Of a stretch of DNA of 64,000 nucleotides, positions 63,086 through 64,000 are shown piece by piece. Below the pieces are notes generated by a model. It saw only the letters and a program-made list of their open reading frames with translations. It was not told the DNA's origin and made no database searches. The stretch's first letter is position 1; the number at the start of each line of letters is the position of its first letter. A program made the position numbers and the translations under genes. Source of the stretch: Didymodactylos carnosus (lineage: Eukaryota > Rotifera > Eurotatoria > Philodinida > Philodinidae); contig CAJNOQ010000149.1 of NCBI GenBank assembly GCA_905250885.1, positions 1 to 64,000 of the forward strand, given 5' to 3'.

Positions 63086-64000
63086 CCAGGTGTCACATAA
63101 AATAATACAAAAAATAAAGTAGAAAGGGAACGGCTAGAATACCGAATAGAGGAGAGGAGGGAGAGGCTAATTTTAAGATTGTTGATTAGTATAAACTAAA
63201 GTTATTTTATCAAATTAGTCGCATCGAAAATGGATATTAAGTTATCCATTTTCTCTGAATGATAGACAATCATTTCTAAGCAAAAAGCAGCGTTTCTGAT
63301 GAAGAAAAATCACATGTCCGCCTGTCATGCGAAAAGTGGCCTGTCATGCTCACTGTGGCAGGGCGTCTTTTCATAAGCAAAAAGATTTTTAAAATCGTTC
63401 TGTATGCGACTTCTTTCAATACTATATGACTATTAGTATTATTCGATAATAATAATATATGAACAATGCTAATGTGCTACCCCTGGTCGGATCCATTCTT
63501 TTACTAGAAAGACAGTAATTCTGGTAGTACTCATTGCAATGCATTTTGCGTCGTGTCGCCAACGTCCCATCTCAATCAAAAATGGTTCATTTTGTAGGGA
63601 ACTTTCTACTGTACAAAACTGAATAAAATAATGTATGGCAATTTTTCGCTTTAGTTAATGAAAATTTATTTTACTTGAAAAGTAATCACTTTCAACCTTC
63701 TAAGTTTTGAATTATTTTAATTTTTTTCCAATATAATCTTGAGCTTTTTTGAACGATAAGATAGTCTACTTTGTTCGGTTTTTTTCTCTAATTCAACTCA
63801 TATATAACTAAAACTTTTATAACAAGAACAAACAAAAATAATCAAGATTTAAAATTTTTTCGATACGATTAATTTGATAAAATAACTTTAGTTTATACTA
63901 ATCAACAATCTTAAAATTAGCCTCTCCCTCCTCTCCTCTATTCGGTATTCTAGCCGTTCCCTTTCTACTTTATTTTTTGTATTATTTTACGTGACACCTG
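63086..64000. repeat. inverted-repeat unit reaching the window end
   Basis: Arms 63086-63229 and 63857-64000 are about 144 nt each and nearly identical as reverse complements. The outer tip is caggtgtcac. The spacer of about 630 bp has no coding region. It starts some ten bases beyond the upstream end of the Penelope-like coding remains. It may be that element's terminal repeat structure or an independent foldback; the flank beyond 64000 is not visible, so target duplications cannot be tested. Confidence 0.65.

Noticed and set aside
63290-63320. Hammerhead-ribozyme-like ctgatga followed by gaaa
   Set aside because: Hammerhead motifs are known in Penelope-like repeats, but here there is no room for stem II between the two boxes and no matching stems I or III.
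1-64000. CRISPR array, rRNA, intact tRNA, telomeric repeat
   Set aside because: None seen: no regularly spaced direct repeats, no rRNA cores, only one degenerate tRNA-like stretch, and no telomere-type tandem array.

Overview
This is an AT-rich, intron-bearing animal nuclear locus. Introns are mostly 50-120 nt with GT-AG ends, homopolymeric Asn/Gln/Ser runs are common, and intergenic spaces are long (3-6 kb) and full of small inverted-repeat DNA elements. Gene content (BarH-like and Rx homeobox genes, GIGYF, ATF4-like bZIP) is bilaterian. The intron style together with an endonuclease-bearing Penelope-like retroelement suggests a rotifer, perhaps a bdelloid with a relaxed genome. That placement is an inference; no rRNA or mitochondrial marker is present.

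Layout. 1-3.7 kb: intergenic, with an inverted-repeat element at about 1.1-1.96 kb. 3.76-4.83 kb (-): three-exon BARHL-type homeobox gene. 5.5-6.4 kb: TTAA-flanked non-autonomous transposon. 7.69-9.94 kb (-): four-exon retinal homeobox (Rx) gene whose first intron carries a CCCTAGT-ended element. 10-15.4 kb: empty AT-rich DNA. 15.47-19.23 kb (-): two-exon ankyrin-repeat gene whose 2.36 kb intron holds a hAT element (perfect 8-bp duplication) nested in a larger palindrome. 24.38-31.76 kb (+): GIGYF translational repressor, about 21 exons plus a likely 72-nt cassette exon. 37.86-47.26 kb (+): 16-exon single-pass receptor with signal peptide, SUEL lectin domain, CUB domain, Thr/Ser stalk, membrane helix and a tail of about 1,070 residues. 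48.4-49.2 kb: long-armed foldback with TAA duplications. 51.5-52.9 kb (-): 3' part of an unrecognised gene whose C-terminus now runs into a 485-bp hAT element. 53.6-53.9 kb: a second CCCTAGT-ended hairpin. 55.66-57.1 kb (+): an inverted-repeat element abutting the promoter of an ATF4-like bZIP gene that keeps the two-uORF leader typical of ATF4. 58.2-60.1 kb: foldback element with arms of about 330 bp. 61.1-63.1 kb (-): broken Penelope-like element. 63.09-64.0 kb: 144-nt inverted arms reaching the window end.

Functionally, two genes bear on translation control and stress: GIGYF works with 4EHP and DDX6 to silence mRNAs, and ATF4 is the integrated-stress-response factor. The two homeobox genes are neural and sensory specification factors and lie about 2.9 kb apart on the same strand. 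Gene models were assembled by hand from splice consensus and codon phase; each complete model sums to an exact multiple of three.
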